Source: CAVVYV01 sp963752585 (lineage in GTDB: Bacteria; Actinomycetota; Thermoleophilia; Solirubrobacterales; 70-9). From it: 64,000 bases of DNA. The stretch is taken from contig CAVVYV010000001.1 of the NCBI GenBank assembly GCA_963752585.1, forward strand, positions 62,001-126,000. Reading direction: 5' to 3'. The notes beneath the pieces are model-generated. The model made no database searches. It saw only the letters and a list, made by a program, of their open reading frames with translations, and was not told the DNA's origin. The translations under genes and the position numbers were made by a program. Shown in pieces: positions 1-8,943 of this stretch (positions are counted from its first letter, which is position 1; each line of letters opens with the position of its first letter).

Positions 1-436
1 GACCTCGCCGACGGCGGCCACGCCGAGCTCGGCGTGACCTCGGGCCAGCAGCTCACCGACAACCACTTCGGCAACTTCCAGGACGCCACCAAGACCGGGA
101 CCAAGTTCAACGACCTCGACGGCGACGGGACAAAGGACGGCGGCGAGCCCGGGCTGGAGAACTGGGTGATCCGCGCCTACGAGGACGACGGCGACGGCGC
201 CCTCGCCGGCGGCGAGACGATCCACGACTCCGACACCACCGACTCCAACGGCGACTACTCGCTCTCCCTCGACCCGGGCGACTACGTCGTCTGCGAGGTC
301 GCCCAGACCGGCTGGACCCAGTCGGCGCCGGCGAACACCAACTGCGCCGCCGGGGACGCCGACCTCGCCGACGGCGGCCACGCCGAGCTCGGCGTGACCT
401 CGGGCCAGCAGCTCACCGACAACCACTTCGGCAACT
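1..436 (+). repeat. Tandem repeat unit (360 bp period) in surface-protein gene
   Basis: Bases 1-76 are identical to bases 361-436, giving a period of 360 bp (120 codons). The repeat encodes the end of one SdrD B-like module (…GQQLTDNHFGN). Perfect DNA identity implies recent duplication or ongoing recombination between modules. Further copies may lie upstream of the window. Confidence 0.9.
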
Positions 437-1329
437 ACGAGCCCGGCACGGTCGTGATCGAGAAGGACACTGTCCCGAACGGCCCCACCGACTTCACCTA
501 CACCGATGACATCGACGACTGCGAGCTCGGGCCGCTCGATGACGACTCCGACCCGACCAACCCGAACACCGACAGCTGCGCGAACGTCGCCCCCGGCTCC
601 TATGAGGTGAGCGAGGACGACCCGACCCCCGGCCACGACCTCACCGCCCTCACCTGCACCGACTCCGACGAGAACGGGACCGAGTCGAGCGCCGACCCGG
701 GGACTCGGACCGCGACGATCGAGCTCGACCCCGGGGAGACGGTCACCTGCCACTTCGAGAACACCGAGCGGGGGAAGATCGAGTTGATCAAGAACATCAC
801 TCCCGACGCCGATCCCGGGCGCTTCGACCTGCTGATCAAGCAGGGCCAGACCACGATCGACTCTCTCGACAACGCAGGCGATGGCGCCAGCACGGGGGAG
901 AACCTCGTGCCCGCCGGCGCCTACCAGGTCTCTGAGGAAGGTGGCGACCAGCCCGTCACCAACCTCGCTGACTACCAGAAGTCGATCCGCTGCATCGACA
1001 CCGCCAACGGCAACGAGGTGGTGCTCGACCAGCCCGCCGACGATGCTGATGCGAGCGTCCAGGTCGACATCGCCGACGACATCGTCTGCACGATCACCAA
1101 CCAGCGCGAGACCCCCCCAGGGGGAGGGCAGGCCGGGGCCACCGGTGGGGGCGTCGCCGGTGCGGTGGGCGGCGGTGGCTCAGGCGGGGGGGCGGCCGGA
1201 GAGGCGGTCGGGGCCGACGACGGTGGGACCCTGCCGTTCACCGGTCTGCAACTCCCCCTGCTGGTCTTGACGGCGATCAGCCTGCTCGGGCTCGGCTACC
1301 TGACCTGGCGCCGCTCCGTGGGCCGGTAG
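1..1329 (+). CDS. Sortase-anchored repeat surface protein, 5' end outside window
   Basis: The frame is open from base 1, so the start codon lies upstream. The visible 442 residues begin in an SdrD B-like repeat: after the GN at the first repeat end comes a module with TGTKFNDLDGDG and GEPGLENW, typical of calcium-binding B repeats of large adhesins. It is followed by two prealbumin/SpaA-like beta modules containing paired cysteines (roughly residues 150-250 and 260-370). A Gly/Ala-rich linker leads to LPFTG, a hydrophobic helix and a basic tail RRSVGR, which together form a classic class of sortase cell-wall anchor. The protein should be covalently linked to peptidoglycan and face outward. 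The stop is followed by tRNA-His. Function beyond surface display is unknown. Family assignment is from motif pattern only. Confidence 0.85.
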   Translation, partial: DLADGGHAELGVTSGQQLTDNHFGNFQDATKTGTKFNDLDGDGTKDGGEPGLENWVIRAYEDDGDGALAGGETIHDSDTTDSNGDYSLSLDPGDYVVCEVAQTGWTQSAPANTNCAAGDADLADGGHAELGVTSGQQLTDNHFGNYEPGTVVIEKDTVPNGPTDFTYTDDIDDCELGPLDDDSDPTNPNTDSCANVAPGSYEVSEDDPTPGHDLTALTCTDSDENGTESSADPGTRTATIELDPGETVTCHFENTERGKIELIKNITPDADPGRFDLLIKQGQTTIDSLDNAGDGASTGENLVPAGAYQVSEEGGDQPVTNLADYQKSIRCIDTANGNEVVLDQPADDADASVQVDIADDIVCTITNQRETPPGGGQAGATGGGVAGAVGGGGSGGGAAGEAVGADDGGTLPFTGLQLPLLVLTAISLLGLGYLTWRRSVGR

Positions 1330-1357
1330 CCAACCTGTCTGCCGCGACATCGCCCGC

Positions 1358-1363
1358 TAAATT
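1358..1363 (+). promoter_or_regulatory. Probable -10 box of tRNA-His
   Basis: TAAATT lies 13 nt before the mature tRNA 5' end, in otherwise GC-rich DNA, as expected for a short-leader tRNA transcript. No convincing -35 box was seen. Confidence 0.45.
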
Positions 1364-1376
1364 GGAAGCATCGCGC

Positions 1377-1450
1377 GGTGGGCGTAGCTCAGTTGGTAGA
1401 GCTCCTGGTTGTGGTCCAGGTGGTCGCCGGTTCGAGTCCGGTCGCTCACC
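1377..1450 (+). tRNA. tRNA-His (anticodon GTG)
   Basis: A full cloverleaf can be drawn. The acceptor 5' strand GTGGGCG (1378-1384) pairs with CGCTCAC (1443-1449), with one G-T pair. The anticodon stem CCTGG/CCAGG encloses loop TTGTGGT, with GTG at positions 34-36. The T arm contains GGTTCGAGTCC. An extra G at 1377 faces C at 1450, matching the G-1:C73 pair that is the hallmark of histidine tRNAs and is read by HisRS. CCA is not encoded. The gene stands alone between the surface protein and the DUF2867 gene. Confidence 0.95.
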
Positions 1451-1492
1451 TTCCCGCTCGCTTGTCTCCCTCGAGCAGGCCCCAGTAACTGG

Positions 1493-2104
1493 CTAGGCGT
1501 GCGCCGGCGTCCGACCCCCGGCGCGTGACCGCCATTCCCGCTCGATCTCTCGCAACATCGGCGGATAGACGATCAAGTGCCGGAACGGCCTGATCGCGGC
1601 CATATAGGCCCGCCCGAAGAGGCCATTCGGCTTCACGAGGACGGCCATCTGGGCGTGGTAGCCGCCGGTCCCGTCAGCGACCCAGCCCAGGTGCATCACG
1701 CCGTGCACGGTCCGGTTGGCGATCTCGGCGGCCCACTCGTCGTCGAGCATGTAGAGCGGAGTGAAGGGAAGGGTGTCGAACTCCGGGCCAGATGAGGCTT
1801 CACGGAGGTCGGCCGGCAACCGGTCGCGGAGCGTCGGCACCCGCGAGCCGAGGCCTGCATCCGGGTCGTCCCAACCGAGCAGCTCCCCGAGCTTCCACCG
1901 GATCGCCCAGAGAGCGCGGGCGGCACGGGAGGGGCTTTGTTGTGCCGGGTCGCCCGAGGCAAAGTTCTCCACCAGCAGATGGAAGTCGTCCGCGCCGCCG
2001 GGCGTCGGTAGCGCCCAGACGTCCTCGAGCCGGAAGTCGCGGGTGATCTCGTGGATCCGCCAGGGTCGCGAGGTGTGCGCGGTGTGCGGGAGCATCTGAC
2101 TCAT
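1493..2104 (-). CDS. DUF2867-family protein
   Basis: The 203-residue protein resembles the DUF2867 family in its pattern: an early HTSRPWRIHEI stretch, WAIRWKLGELLGWD in the middle, and a C-terminal VYPPMLREIEREW. Members are small soluble proteins of unknown function, often fused or adjacent to NAD(P)-binding epimerases. The ATG at 2104 was chosen because GGAGG lies at a good distance upstream and the family-like sequence begins just after it; the longer open frame reaching 2647 runs antisense to the TetR gene and is ignored. It diverges from the TetR regulator across about 50 bp, so that regulator probably controls it. The substrate is unknown. Confidence 0.7.
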   Translation of the reverse strand: MSQMLPHTAHTSRPWRIHEITRDFRLEDVWALPTPGGADDFHLLVENFASGDPAQQSPSRAARALWAIRWKLGELLGWDDPDAGLGSRVPTLRDRLPADLREASSGPEFDTLPFTPLYMLDDEWAAEIANRTVHGVMHLGWVADGTGGYHAQMAVLVKPNGLFGRAYMAAIRPFRHLIVYPPMLREIEREWRSRAGGRTPAHA

Positions 2105-2120
2105 TCTTGGACCTCCATCC

Positions 2121-2134
2121 ATACGCCACCGTAT
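2121..2134. promoter_or_regulatory. Candidate TetR operator between divergent genes
   Basis: ATACG-CCAC-CGTAT is an inverted repeat with perfect 5-bp arms, in the 51-bp gap between the DUF2867 gene and the TetR gene. It overlaps a possible -10 box TATAGT (2132-2137) for the TetR gene, and the complementary strand offers a TATACG for the other direction. A bound repressor could silence both genes. Inference from position and symmetry. Confidence 0.5.
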
Positions 2135-2155
2135 AGTTAGGTGGAGATTAGCACG

Positions 2156-2704
2156 ATGCCCCTTACCCGCACACCCCGCAAGAGTTGGATCGACGAAGGC
2201 CTGCGCGCCCTTGCCGCCGGCGGGCCCGACGCCGTCCGGATCGAGTCGCTGGCGCGGGCGCTCGGGGTCACCAAGGGCGGCTTCTACTGGCACTTCGACG
2301 ACCGGCGCGCACTGCTCGACGAGATGCTCGACGCGTGGGAGCGGGAGCTCGTCGACGAGGTGATCGAGCGTGTCGAGGGCGAGGGCGGGGACGCCAGGGC
2401 GAGGCTGCGGCGACTTTCGGCGATCGCCTTGTCCAGCGGCAAGCTGCTGAGGATCGACCTCGCGGTCCGCGACTGGGCCCGGCGCGACCGGGCGGTCGCC
2501 CAGCGCCTCCGGCGCGCCGACAACCGGCGGATGGACTACATGCGCTCGCTGTTCGGTGACTTCTGCCCAGACGAGGACGAGGTCGAGGCTCGCTGCATGG
2601 TCGCCTTCTCGCTGTGGATCGGCAACCACTTCATCGCCGCCGATCACGGCAGGCGCAGCCGCGCGGACGTGCTCGGGTTGACGATGAGGCGGCTCGAGGG
2701 CTAA
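2156..2704 (+). CDS. TetR-family transcriptional regulator
   Basis: About 182 residues. The N-terminal helix-turn-helix is clear: WIDEGLRALAAGG, then IESLARALGVTKGGFYWHF, the recognition-helix signature of TetR/AcrR proteins (about residues 10-50). The C-terminal half is the variable ligand-binding/dimerisation domain, rich in Arg and Asp/Glu. I prefer ATG 2156; GTG 2141 is in frame but lies only 3 nt after the TATAGT box, so it would precede the likely transcription start. It likely represses itself and the divergent DUF2867 gene through the inverted repeat between them. The downstream membrane-protein gene begins 4 nt after the stop and may be co-transcribed. The ligand is unknown. Confidence 0.88.
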   Translation: MPLTRTPRKSWIDEGLRALAAGGPDAVRIESLARALGVTKGGFYWHFDDRRALLDEMLDAWERELVDEVIERVEGEGGDARARLRRLSAIALSSGKLLRIDLAVRDWARRDRAVAQRLRRADNRRMDYMRSLFGDFCPDEDEVEARCMVAFSLWIGNHFIAADHGRRSRADVLGLTMRRLEG

Positions 2705-2707
2705 GGA

Positions 2708-4325
2708 TTGGTTGCGAGAGCTTCGATCTGGCTGGCGCTGGCCGCGAACGCCGTATTCGCCGTCTGGTTGCTCGGGGACCTCGGGTCGATCCTGGATTCG
2801 TTCTACTTGAACTCGGACAATGCGTCGGCGCTCGTCCTCGCCGAGTTCCTGGACGAGCGGGGCTCAGGGAACCTGGTACTCGGCGACTACTTCTGGCTGG
2901 AGCCGCTCTATGGGCTTCACCTCACCCGCTGGCTGCCGGCGCACCGGGAGGTCTGGGAGGCGGCGCCGCTCGTCATCTACGCGCTCACCGTGGCGCTGGC
3001 CGGCTGGACTGTGGGGAGAACCATCTCGGCACGGTTGGGTCTGGTCGTCGCGCTCGGGATGGCGGCGCCGACGCCGCTCGTCCTCGAGTACCTCACCTCG
3101 CCCAACGCCCACGCCCACTCGCTGGTGCACGCGGTGATCCTGGCGGCGTTCCTGATCACCGCGCCTCGGGTCGCCGCTTGGGGGCGCTTACGGGCCGGAG
3201 CGTGGGGGTTAGCCCTCGCGCTCACCCTGGCGCCCGGCGCTGCGAGCGATCCGATCCTGCTGATCGCAGGAGTGGCGCCGTTCCTCGCCGCGATCGGTCT
3301 CGGCTGGCGGCTGCGATTGCTGTCGGGCGGGACCGCGATCCTGGCGGCCGCCGCATCCCTTGCCGGCACCGGCGCCGGGCTCCTGCTCGCCGAGGTCGCG
3401 AAGGAGGAGGGGATCCGGCGCAGCGGGCTGCCTCTTCCTCTCGCCTCAGCTGACCACGCCCTGGACAACGTCTGGAGGTTCGTCGAGGGCATCGCCCTGT
3501 TCGTGCATGGCCGCCTGGGCGAAGCGGGGATTCCGGGCAACTCCTCGATTCCGGACGGCTTCGACGTCTTCCTGGTCATCGGGACCGCCGTGGCGCTGCC
3601 GATCCTGGTGATCGCCGCCGTTCTCCGGGCTCCCGCGCTGCTGAGAGACCGGGGCCGCTCCGCCGGGCAGCGCCTGCTCTTCGTCTACTGGGGGGTCGCG
3701 CTTGCCGCGCTCGCCGCGGCTTTCATCGCCTCCTCCGCCCCGGTTGACATCGGATCGGCCCGCTACCTCCTGATCGCCTGGCCGGCGCTGCTCACCCTGG
3801 CGGCGATCGTCTTCGGGCAGAGGGCGTTGACGGGGTTGGCCCTGCTCGCGAGCGACGACGGGGATCCTCGGCTGCATCGAGCTCGCGCGGGACGGCTACC
3901 GGCTCCCGGTCGAGTACTCGAATGACGACGTGGTGCGGCTCGAGCGATTCGTGGACGCCAACCGCCTCGACCATGGCTATTCGAGCTATGAGTACGCCGC
4001 CGCGATCACCCGGCTCACGGACTTCGACGTCCGCCTCTACCCGGTCACGGACTGCGGCAGGGAAGACGACAAGCGCTGCCCGTCCCTCGAGCATCAGATG
4101 GACGTCTGGTACGAGGGCAAGCCGGGCGTTCGCACCTTCTACGTCTTCAACCCCACCACCAAGTTTCGGGCGATCGGCCCGCCGCCGAGCCGATGGGGGG
4201 AGCCCGCCGAAGTGGCGGAGATCGGTCCGTTCCAGCTCTTCGTCTACGACTACGACCTCGCTTCGGTGCTCCTCTCTGGCAGCGCGACAAAACAGGACGT
4301 GAAGCCCGAAGGCGAGGGCGCGTGA
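2708..4325 (+). CDS. Polytopic membrane protein, glycosyltransferase-like, with a frameshift
   Basis: The N-terminal about 385 residues form many hydrophobic segments separated by short loops, with an acidic luminal first loop (LNSDNASALVLAEFL) and a LTSPNAHAH patch, resembling GT-C membrane proteins. The frame breaks near GGGG at 3860-3863: removing one G continues as ILGCIELARDGYRLPVEYSNDDVVRLE and runs to TGA at 4325. The tail resembles the soluble C-terminal part of such proteins. The joined product is about 538 residues. Start TTG 2708 is the first start in frame, directly after the TetR stop. Exact sugar donor and acceptor cannot be read from the sequence. Either a sequencing indel or a true mutation. 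Confidence 0.6.
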
Positions 4326-4361
4326 CGGGGGGAGGCCGACCACAACTGTAGGGTCGCTCCG

Positions 4362-5576
4362 ATGTTTGAAGGTGTCGTGAGACGGACTCTTCCCCTGCTT
4401 GCGGCTGCGCTGATCGGGCTGCTCGTCCTCGCGCCCAATGCGTCGGCGATCGGCCAGGGCGGCCACAACCAGCCGACCAACCGGCTCGAGGGCGCGTTCA
4501 AGGTCGCGCTCTTCTGGCGCTCGCAGGACCCCGAGGGCTGCTACCTGTCCCCGGCACGGTTGGCGGCCGAGATCCGCAAGGAGACGCACCTGAGGGTCGG
4601 CGTCGCCCGCGGTGACAACTCGGTCCACCGCCCCGGCGTGGTCTTCGTGCTCCGGAGCGGGACCAACTGCAACCACCTGAGGATGGCGCTGCTCGCCCCG
4701 CAGGGGCTCTACGTCCTCGACACGGACGTCGGCCCGGTCCGGCTCAAGGGGCGAAGCGGCCAGAGCCTCGAGTCCCAGATCGGCGGACGTGGCCCGCTCC
4801 GGGCGATCACCTTCGCGAGCGAGCGCTTCCGGATCAGCAAGCCCGACATCCCGGATCGCTTCGACATTCGCTGCCCGGGGAGGACCTTCCCGCTCGGCGG
4901 CGGCGCCACAACCAGCCCGGCAATCGAGCCCGACGGCGCGGGCGCCTACCCGCACTCCTATGAGCGTCTTGGCGTCCAGCGCGGCTGGCACATCAGTGAG
5001 GTCCTCTTCGACCCGACCCCGCTCGGTTCGACCCCGCGCGAGGTCACCCTCCAGGTCGTCTGCGGCAAGGGGTTGGTGCCGACGGCCTCGCCCCACAAGA
5101 CGGTCTACATGCGAAGCGGCGAGACCAAGACCGCGGTCGCCCGCTGCCCCGGGGGTCGCCAGCTCTTCGGCGGCGGATTCCAGCGCAACAACTGGATCAG
5201 CACCGGCGGCAGCTACGTCACCGAGTCGCGGGCGATCGGGACGAGGGCGTGGATGGTGACCGGAACCTCCTTCGCCCGCTGGGGCGGCGAGCTGACCGCG
5301 ATCGCCTACTGCGCCAAGGACAAGAGCCTGCCGCTCACAGAGGTCTCCGCTCCGACCACGATCCCCGCGGGCTCCTCCGCGACCGCGACCACCACGACCT
5401 GCCCGGCGGGCCGCACCATGACCTCGGGAGGCTTCAGCGCGAACGGATCCCAGAACGCCTTCTTCGGGGACGGCTCCCTGAACCGGGACGGGACCTGGTC
5501 GGCCACCGGGTACGGGTTCTTCGGCGCGGTGCCCACCTTCACCGCCTACGGCTACTGCCTGAAGGCGAAGGGCTAG
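4362..5576 (+). CDS. Secreted cysteine-containing protein of unknown function
   Basis: 404 residues. A signal peptide is evident: RR, a hydrophobic stretch LPLLAAALIGLLVLAP and a likely cleavage after NASA (about residue 29). The mature region contains repeated CPG or CPAG...GGGF units, around residues 170, 262 and 346, each followed about 45-80 residues on by a C within VVC, YC or YC. This suggests three related beta-rich modules held by disulfides. Such CPxG...GGG repeat proteins are common as secreted hypotheticals in actinobacteria. A TAGGGT box at 4349-4354 lies 7 nt before the ATG, consistent with leaderless transcription; no ribosome binding site is evident. Function unknown. Confidence 0.7.
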   Translation: MFEGVVRRTLPLLAAALIGLLVLAPNASAIGQGGHNQPTNRLEGAFKVALFWRSQDPEGCYLSPARLAAEIRKETHLRVGVARGDNSVHRPGVVFVLRSGTNCNHLRMALLAPQGLYVLDTDVGPVRLKGRSGQSLESQIGGRGPLRAITFASERFRISKPDIPDRFDIRCPGRTFPLGGGATTSPAIEPDGAGAYPHSYERLGVQRGWHISEVLFDPTPLGSTPREVTLQVVCGKGLVPTASPHKTVYMRSGETKTAVARCPGGRQLFGGGFQRNNWISTGGSYVTESRAIGTRAWMVTGTSFARWGGELTAIAYCAKDKSLPLTEVSAPTTIPAGSSATATTTTCPAGRTMTSGGFSANGSQNAFFGDGSLNRDGTWSATGYGFFGAVPTFTAYGYCLKAKG

Positions 5577-5590
5577 CCGCCCCCGCTCGG

Positions 5591-5596
5591 TACGGT
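5591..5596 (+). promoter_or_regulatory. Leaderless -10 box for exonuclease gene
   Basis: TACGGT ends exactly 6 nt before the GTG start at 5603, so transcription would begin at or next to the start codon. Confidence 0.5.
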
Positions 5597-5602
5597 GACC
5601 CC

Positions 5603-6476
5603 GTGCCGGGCCCGCTGCTCGTCGTCGATCTGCCGTCGATGCTGTTCCGAGCGTTCTACGCGCTCCCGTCCTCGATCAAGAACCCGCGGGGGCAGCCGGT
5701 CAACGCGCTCCTCGGCGCCGCCAACCTGATCCTCGGCCAGGTCGAGGAGCGGAAGCCGCGGGCGGTCGTCCTCTGCATCGGCCCGGACGCCGCCGCCTAC
5801 CGGGTCGAGCTCTACCCGGCCTACCACGCCGACCGCGAGGAGGCCTTCCCTGACGAGCTCGGCCCCCAGTGGGAGGACTCCCTCGCCTTCTTCACCGCCT
5901 TCGGCTGGACCGTCGCCACCCACGACAGCCTCGAGGCCGACGACCTGATCGGCTCCTACGCCCGGCGCGAGCAGGAGGCGGGCGGCCGGGCGCTGCTGAT
6001 GACCGGGGACCGCGACATGTTCCAGTGCGCCGGCAAGGGGGTGAAGGTGCTCTACGTCCGGACCGGCGTCCGCGGGGCCGAGGTGATCGGCCCGGCCGAG
6101 GTGAAGAAGCGCTACGGCATCGCCCCGAAGCTCGTCCCGGACTTCATCGCGCTCCGAGGCGACCCCTCCGACGGGCTTCCGGGCGCCAAGGGCGTCGGCG
6201 AGAAGACCGCCGCGGAGCTGCTCCGCAAGCACGGCTCGCTCGAGCGGAGTCCTGGACGCCGCCTTCCGCGAGCCGAAGCCGGCGCTTCGGATGGCGCTCA
6301 CCGGCGCCCGCGACGAGCTGCTCGCTTTCAAGGAGATCGCCACCCTTCGCAACGAGAAGGTCAGCCGGCCACGCGACAAGCGGACCGACTATCGCTCCGC
6401 CGCCAGGGCCGCCCGGGAGCGGGGAATGAACCGACTGGCGGAGCGAATGGAGAAGGCGGCGAAGGCAAGGAGGTAG
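5603..6476 (+). CDS. Stand-alone 5'-3' exonuclease (PolA N-domain/FEN-like), frameshifted
   Basis: About 290 residues once joined. The N-terminus carries the metal-binding pattern LLVVDLPSMLFRAFYAL; EADDLIGSYAR and MTGDRDMFQ supply further acidic residues. The helix-hairpin-helix DNA-binding motif is the textbook FIALRGDPSDGLPGAKGVGEKTA. This is the structure-specific flap nuclease related to the N-domain of DNA polymerase I, acting in Okazaki fragment and repair processing. Near 6245-6252 (ctcgagcggagtcc) the frame shifts by one; the other frame continues VLDAAFREPKPALRMALTGARDELLAFKEIA to TAG at 6476. GTG 5603 is preceded by a leaderless -10. The shift is probably a sequencing indel. Confidence 0.85.
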
Positions 6477-6490
6477 AGCCGCACGCCGGC

Positions 6491-6931
6491 TCAGGGCTGC
6501 GGCGCGCCAGCAGACGAAGCGGTCGGGAGCGAGCCTCAGCAGGGGCCCTCGCGGCGCCCGCTCGCGGTAGGGCGGGTAGCGGGCCGAGAGCGCCTCGAGC
6601 ACCCGTTCGTGACCGGGCACCTCGACGATCGTGGTCACCCCGATCAGCTGCACCCAGGCCAGCCTGCTCCAGTCCTCGGAGTAGTGATCGACGGTGAGCG
6701 CGGACCGTGGCCGGGCGCGCAGCCAGCGGACCCGGGCGAGTTCCTCGCCGGGAACACGCTTGGGCTTGTCGTCGACGGCGCTCCAGGCCTCGCCCTCGAC
6801 GAGGGCGAAGGTGACCGGCAACACCCGCGGCTGCCCGTCGTCGTCGATCAGGCCGAGGTGTCCCAGCGGCTCCGCGTCGAGCAGGCCCTGGCCCAAGGAG
6901 GGAGCTCTTCTAGACTCGCTGCGGTCGGCAC
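6491..6931 (-). CDS. PPOX-class F420-dependent oxidoreductase-like protein, two frameshifts
   Basis: The central frame reads LLDAEPLGHLGLIDDDGQPRVLPVTF, DDKPKR, then RALTVDHYSEDWSRLAW and DRFVCWRA, matching small split-beta-barrel flavin/F420 proteins of the TIGR03668 type. The likely N-terminus (from GTG 6931: VPTAASLEELPPWARA) is in another frame, with the switch near 6893. A TGA at 6491-6493, in the same frame as the start, sits exactly where the family should end. The start-to-stop distance is 441 bp, so a one-base deletion and a one-base insertion would cancel out. Read straight, the middle frame runs on into the exonuclease gene. It probably binds a deazaflavin or FMN. The substrate is unknown. 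Confidence 0.65.
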
Positions 6932-6974
6932 CTTGGCCCCACCGTAAACGGCTTCCAGCGACAGGAGGGATCAA

Positions 6975-7826
6975 ATGGACGTAGGGATCGGTCTTCCGAA
7001 CGCAGTGCCGGGAGTGGATCGCGCCGGGACCGTCGACTGGGCGCGCCGCGCCGAGGAGGCCGGCTTCCCCTCGTTGGGAACGCTCGGCCGGATCGCCTTT
7101 CCGAACTACGACGACCTGATCTCGCTCGCGGCGGCCGCGGCCGTCACCGAGCGGATCCGCCTCACCACCGACATCCTTCTCGCGCCCCTGCACGCGAACA
7201 CGGCGCTGCTCGCGAAGCAAACCGCGACCCTCGATTCGCTCTCCGGCGGTGGCCGGCTCGTCCTCGGGCTCGCCCCGGGCGGTCGCGAGGACGACTTCGA
7301 GGTCTCCGGCGTCGATTTCCACCAGCGGGGGAAGATCTTCGAGCGCCAGCTCGAGGAGCTGCCGAAGGTCTGGGCGGGCGACGAGGTCGGGCCGCCGCTT
7401 CTCAGCGGCGACCGCCCGAAGCTTCTGATCGGCGGCTACACCGAGATCGCCCACCGGCGCGCCGCCCAGTACGCAGACGGCTGGACGATGGGGGGCGGGA
7501 CGCCCGATGCGCTCGCGGCGGGCGCCGCCGATCTCGAGAAGGCCTGGCAGAAGGAGGGACGCGAGGGACGCCCGTACAAGATGGCGCTCTGCTATTTCGC
7601 CCTCGGCGAGGACGCCGAGGAGCAAGCTCGCGAGGACCTCGGCACCTACTACGCGTGGCTCGGCGAGGAGACCGCGAACCAGATCGTCGAGAGCACGGCG
7701 ACCGACGCCGACACGGTGAAGTCCTACATCTCCGCCTTCGAGGAGGCCGGGGCGGACGAGCTGATCTTCTTCCCGGCCAACCACGATCCCGGTCAGGTCG
7801 AGCAGCTCGCGGAGGCGGCGCTCTAG
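6975..7826 (+). CDS. LLM-class (luciferase-like) flavin/F420-dependent oxidoreductase
   Basis: 283 residues. It starts with the family beta strand VGIGLPN, followed by ARRAEEAGFPSLGTLGR, and has RIRLTTDILLAPL and LDSLSGGGRLVLGLAPGGRE, the signature of bacterial luciferase-like monooxygenases and F420-dependent reductases. ADGWTMGG near residue 170 is the conserved C-terminal part of the TIM barrel. The ATG is preceded by a strong AGGAGG 7 nt upstream, so this gene is leadered; a TAGACT box at 6911-6916 could start a 55-60 nt leader. The neighbouring PPOX gene on the other strand is also of a cofactor-F420-linked class, but a joint pathway is not shown. The substrate is unknown. Confidence 0.88.
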   Translation: MDVGIGLPNAVPGVDRAGTVDWARRAEEAGFPSLGTLGRIAFPNYDDLISLAAAAAVTERIRLTTDILLAPLHANTALLAKQTATLDSLSGGGRLVLGLAPGGREDDFEVSGVDFHQRGKIFERQLEELPKVWAGDEVGPPLLSGDRPKLLIGGYTEIAHRRAAQYADGWTMGGGTPDALAAGAADLEKAWQKEGREGRPYKMALCYFALGEDAEEQAREDLGTYYAWLGEETANQIVESTATDADTVKSYISAFEEAGADELIFFPANHDPGQVEQLAEAAL

Positions 7827-7914
7827 CGGCCGCTTGCCGCCGCGATTGGCGGCGAAGCCGTGCATGCGCAGGAACGCGTAACGGCACCGGGAATGAAGCA
7901 CCCGGAGCCGAACG

Positions 7915-8889
7915 GTGATCGTCGATTCCGCCCACTACAAGGACGGGGTGCGCCAACACGAGGGGCCGATGTCCCTCGAGGAGGCGGCCCGCCGCCCGCG
8001 GGATGTCGCGGGCGAGTTCGTCTGGATTGGGCTGCACGAGCCAGAGCCCGGGGAGCTCGACCAGCTCGCTCGCCTCTTCGACCTTCACGAGCTCGCGGTC
8101 GAGGACGCCGGCCTCGAGCACCAGCGGCCGAAGATCGAGGACTACGACGCCTCCTACTTCATCGTCCTCAGGACCGCGCACTACCACGAGGACACCGAGA
8201 TCGTCCACTTCGGCGAGATCAGCGTCTTCGCCGGGCCGGGTTACGTCGTCGCGGTCCGCCGCGGCCCGGGCAGCGAGCTGAAGACCGCTCGAACTGAGCT
8301 CGAGGCGCGCCCCGACCTGCTCAAGCTCGGCCCCGCCGCGGCGGTGTGGGCAATCGTCGACAAGGTCGTCGACGACTACCTGCCTGTCGTCAACGGGATC
8401 GAGGACGACATCGAGGAGGTCGAGAACGACGTCTTCGACGACAACATCCCCGCCCCGACCCAGCGGATCTACCACCTGAAGCGCGAGGTGATCGAGTTCC
8501 ACCGCGCGGTAGCGCCGCTGCTTCAGCCGCTGGCGGCGCTCGAGGTCGGTGCCTTCCCGATCCCCGAGGAGCTCCGGCGCTACTTCCGCGACATCGCCGA
8601 TCACGATCGCCGGGTCGACGAGCAGGTGAACGGGCAGCGCGAGCTGCTCACCAGCATCCTCGAGGCGAACCTGGCTCTGGTCAGCGTCAACCAGAATGAG
8701 GTGATCAAGCGGATCTCCGCGATTGCCGGGATCATCGCCGTCCCCACCTTCATCGCCAGCAACTACGGGATGAACTTCGAGCACATGCCGGAGCTCGCCT
8801 GGCCGATCGGCTATCCGCTGGCGCTTGCCTCGATGGCTCTCAGCGTCGTCGCACTCATCGTCTTCTTCAGGCGGATCAACTGGCTTTAG
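7915..8889 (+). CDS. corA: CorA-family magnesium/divalent cation channel
   Basis: 324 residues, within the normal size. An N-terminal cytoplasmic alpha/beta domain (…FVWIGLHEPEPGELDQLARLF, HELAVEDA) and a long helical stalk (about 150-270) lead to two C-terminal membrane helices. The diagnostic pore motif appears as YGMN after the first helix (IAGIIAVPTFIASNYGMNF). The second helix ends in FFRRINWL, the basic C-terminus kept in this family. It forms a pentameric inner-membrane channel for Mg2+ and possibly Co2+/Ni2+. Start GTG 7915 is preceded by CGGAG. A stand-alone gene between the luciferase-like enzyme and ctaG. Confidence 0.93.
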   Translation: MIVDSAHYKDGVRQHEGPMSLEEAARRPRDVAGEFVWIGLHEPEPGELDQLARLFDLHELAVEDAGLEHQRPKIEDYDASYFIVLRTAHYHEDTEIVHFGEISVFAGPGYVVAVRRGPGSELKTARTELEARPDLLKLGPAAAVWAIVDKVVDDYLPVVNGIEDDIEEVENDVFDDNIPAPTQRIYHLKREVIEFHRAVAPLLQPLAALEVGAFPIPEELRRYFRDIADHDRRVDEQVNGQRELLTSILEANLALVSVNQNEVIKRISAIAGIIAVPTFIASNYGMNFEHMPELAWPIGYPLALASMALSVVALIVFFRRINWL

Positions 8890-8931
8890 CGAGCGCCGCC
8901 TGCGGTCGCGACCTGGTGGCGAAGCCGGCCC

Positions 8932-8937
8932 TACGAT
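8932..8937 (+). promoter_or_regulatory. Leaderless -10 box for ctaG
   Basis: TACGAT ends 6 nt before ATG 8944. No ribosome binding site precedes the ATG. Confidence 0.5.
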
Positions 8938-8943
8938 CTTCGT

